DNA of 64,000 nucleotides from Xanthobacteraceae bacterium (GTDB lineage Bacteria; Pseudomonadota; Alphaproteobacteria; Rhizobiales; Xanthobacteraceae): assembly GCA_019635635.1 (NCBI GenBank), contig JAHBZB010000002.1, positions 124,001-188,000 on the forward strand, given 5' to 3'. Made by a program: the position numbers and the translations under genes. The notes beneath the pieces were generated by a model. The model did no database searches. It saw nothing but the letters and a program-made list of their open reading frames with translations, and was not told the origin of the DNA. Shown here piece after piece: positions 62,429-64,000 of this stretch. The number at the start of each line of letters is the position of its first letter. Positions within the stretch are counted from its first letter, which is position 1.

Positions 62429-64000
62429 TTCGCCGTTTCGGAGACCTCCGTCAGCGTTCGTACGATTTTTTCCGCGGTAATCGGGAGGGTCTGCACGCGC
62501 GCCGACACTGCCGATGCAATCGCATTCGCGATCGTCGCCGGCGGATGGATAACCGGCGGCTCGCCTACGCCTTTGGCGCCGTATGGCCCGACCTTGCTCG
62601 GCGACTCGACGATAAACGAGCGGATGTTCGGCGCGTCCATCGCCGTCGGCATCTTATAGTCGGTAAGACCCGCATTGCGAACGATCCCGTTCTCGTAAAC
62701 GATCTCTTCGCTTAATGCCTGGCCGATGCCCTGCACGACGCCGCCTTCGATCTGCCCCTCGATATAAGTCGGATTGATCGCTCGTCCTACGTCTTGCACC
62801 ACAACGTAATCGTGGATTTTTACTTCGCCGGTTTCCGCATCGACCGACAGGTCCACGGCATGCGCGTGGAAACTTGGCGAGTTGATCGCGGTTATCACCA
62901 TGTTCTCCGTCCGCTCCTTGTCGTGAAGCGTCGGCGGCGCGATAAAAGTGCCGTGCGCGATCAGACCGCCCTGACTCGTCTGTGCGATCGCGGCGATTTC
63001 CTTGAGCGGAAGCAATTTGTCGCCGAATTTAGCGGCGCCGCCATCGATCTCGATTTCTTCAGCCTTGGCGGAAAACTGCTTCGCTGCGATCTCCTTCATC
63101 CGCTGATGAAGTTTGCCGACTGCGTCGATACAGGCGTTACCGACGGCAAACGCGGTTCTGCTGCCTTGCGCGCCGAAATCAAAGGGTGTCGAAGCAGTGT
63201 CGCCGCTGACGATCTGGATGCTGCCGAGTTCAATGCCGAGTGCTTCGGCGAGAACCTGCGCGGCTCCCGTCAATGCTGCGGTGCCGATTTCGGCGCAGCC
63301 GGTGTTGAGAAATACCTGCCCGTCCGGCCCGACCTTCACGTAAACACCCGACGAACCCGATGTCGTCGTCCACCATGCGCAGGCAATGCCTTTACCGCGG
63401 CCGGGCTCCGGTCTCCGATCCTTCCAGCCGATCGCATCGGCCGCTTTCAGGAGGCATTCCTCAAGGCTAACGCTTTCGAGCTTTTGCCCGTTCGGCGCCA
63501 GATCGCCTTCTCGGACGATGTTGCGCAGGCGGAATTCCAGCGGGTCGATGCCGAGCGCATCGGCGATAATGTCCATTTGGGACTCGACCGCGAAATTGCC
63601 TTGCGGCCCCGCAGGCGCGCGGAACGAGCCGGTCGGCGTTTTGTTCGTGTAAACCGAGCGGCTTTCCAGACGCAGGTTCGGAATCTTGTACGGACCCGCG
63701 AGCATCAGCATCACGCTCGACGCCACGCCGACCCCCGAACCCGAAGTCGCGCCAGTATCGACCAGAATACTCGCGGCCTTCGCAAGAATCTTCCCGTCCT
63801 TGGTAACGCCGGTCGTAAGATCGATGGTCAGCGGCTGGCGGGGCAGCGCCGACGTCATTTCCTCTTCGCAAGACGAGACGAATTTTACCGGCCTGCCGGC
63901 TTTCAGCGCCGCGGCCGCGGCATAGTGCTCGACGCCGAGCCGCAACTTGCCGCCGAACCCCCCGCCGATCACGGTCACGTTTACGCGCACCTGTGACGGT
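62425..64000 (-). CDS. Xanthine dehydrogenase-family molybdopterin-binding subunit (5' end outside window)
   Basis: The last ~525 residues of a molybdenum hydroxylase large subunit; the frame is open to the window edge (…SQVRVNVTVIGGGFGGK). GGGFGGK is the dithiolene/Moco loop, RAPAGPQGNFAVESQMD the second Moco region, GCAEIGTAALTGAAQVLAE the third, and GAKGVGEPP contains the catalytic glutamate. Family members hydroxylate purines, aldehydes, aromatics or oxidise CO. The small Fe-S and FAD subunits would be upstream, outside the window. Confidence 0.9.
   Translation of the reverse strand, partial: PSQVRVNVTVIGGGFGGKLRLGVEHYAAAAALKAGRPVKFVSSCEEEMTSALPRQPLTIDLTTGVTKDGKILAKAASILVDTGATSGSGVGVASSVMLMLAGPYKIPNLRLESRSVYTNKTPTGSFRAPAGPQGNFAVESQMDIIADALGIDPLEFRLRNIVREGDLAPNGQKLESVSLEECLLKAADAIGWKDRRPEPGRGKGIACAWWTTTSGSSGVYVKVGPDGQVFLNTGCAEIGTAALTGAAQVLAEALGIELGSIQIVSGDTASTPFDFGAQGSRTAFAVGNACIDAVGKLHQRMKEIAAKQFSAKAEEIEIDGGAAKFGDKLLPLKEIAAIAQTSQGGLIAHGTFIAPPTLHDKERTENMVITAINSPSFHAHAVDLSVDAETGEVKIHDYVVVQDVGRAINPTYIEGQIEGGVVQGIGQALSEEIVYENGIVRNAGLTDYKMPTAMDAPNIRSFIVESPSKVGPYGAKGVGEPPVIHPPATIANAIASAVSARVQTLPITAEKIVRTLTEVSETAK

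Overview
The window reads as chromosomal DNA of an alphaproteobacterium, most likely a member of the Hyphomicrobiales (Bradyrhizobium/Xanthobacteraceae type). The evidence is the high GC content, gene families typical of that group, dense operons with ATGA start/stop overlaps and many GTG/TTG starts. This placement is an inference; there is no rRNA in the window. No CRISPR array, insertion sequence, phage or integrase gene is visible.

Left part (1-17 kb): the tail of a HerA-like ATPase and a GGDEF/EAL protein are followed by a complete selenocysteine (Sec) system built around a Sec-containing respiratory formate dehydrogenase. On the minus strand, in transcription order, lie fdoG (in-frame UGA at 15932-15930), fdoH, fdoI, a strong terminator, then fdhE, selA, a Sel1-repeat gene, selB, the tRNA-Sec gene selC, two unknown genes, a lipoate-ligase-like gene, a DsrE-family gene and a GcvH-like lipoyl-protein gene. 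selD converges on this operon from the plus strand, and a TusA-like gene diverges from fdoG. Two things stand out. selC lies wholly inside the selB reading frame, and that frame ends in an ATGA overlap with the next gene. The sel operon also carries a lipoyl-carrier/sulfurtransferase module that is not a known part of Sec synthesis; it is the best candidate here for an undescribed system.

Middle part (17-45 kb): a MobA-like aromatic hydroxylase; the four-gene ligase-associated DNA repair set (ATP-dependent ligase, metallo-beta-lactamase exonuclease, Lhr-like helicase, PdeM-like phosphoesterase); a large soluble hybrid histidine kinase; an Fnr-like regulator next to a perfect 35-bp palindrome; a GntR-controlled catabolic cluster (enolase-superfamily enzyme, NitT/TauT-type ABC transporter, GMC oxidoreductase); a TauE/SafE exporter; a 5'-truncated TolC gene abutting a 5'-truncated TPR gene at a scar near 37.59 kb; and a LysR-linked peptide/opine-type ABC transporter with an alpha/beta hydrolase.

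Right part (45-64 kb): an unusually long two-part outer-membrane protein; a secreted hydrolase; a WD40 gene remnant with a 58-bp tandem duplication; a branched-chain-type ABC transporter (livMHFG plus binding protein) divergent from a TetR-led acyl-CoA operon (enoyl-CoA hydratase, acyl-CoA ligase, two hot-dog proteins, hydrolase); and a minus-strand group with a molybdenum hydroxylase large subunit (cut by the window end), a ThiS/MoaD-like protein, FO synthase FbiC and an F420-dependent NADP reductase, which implies that the organism makes coenzyme F420.
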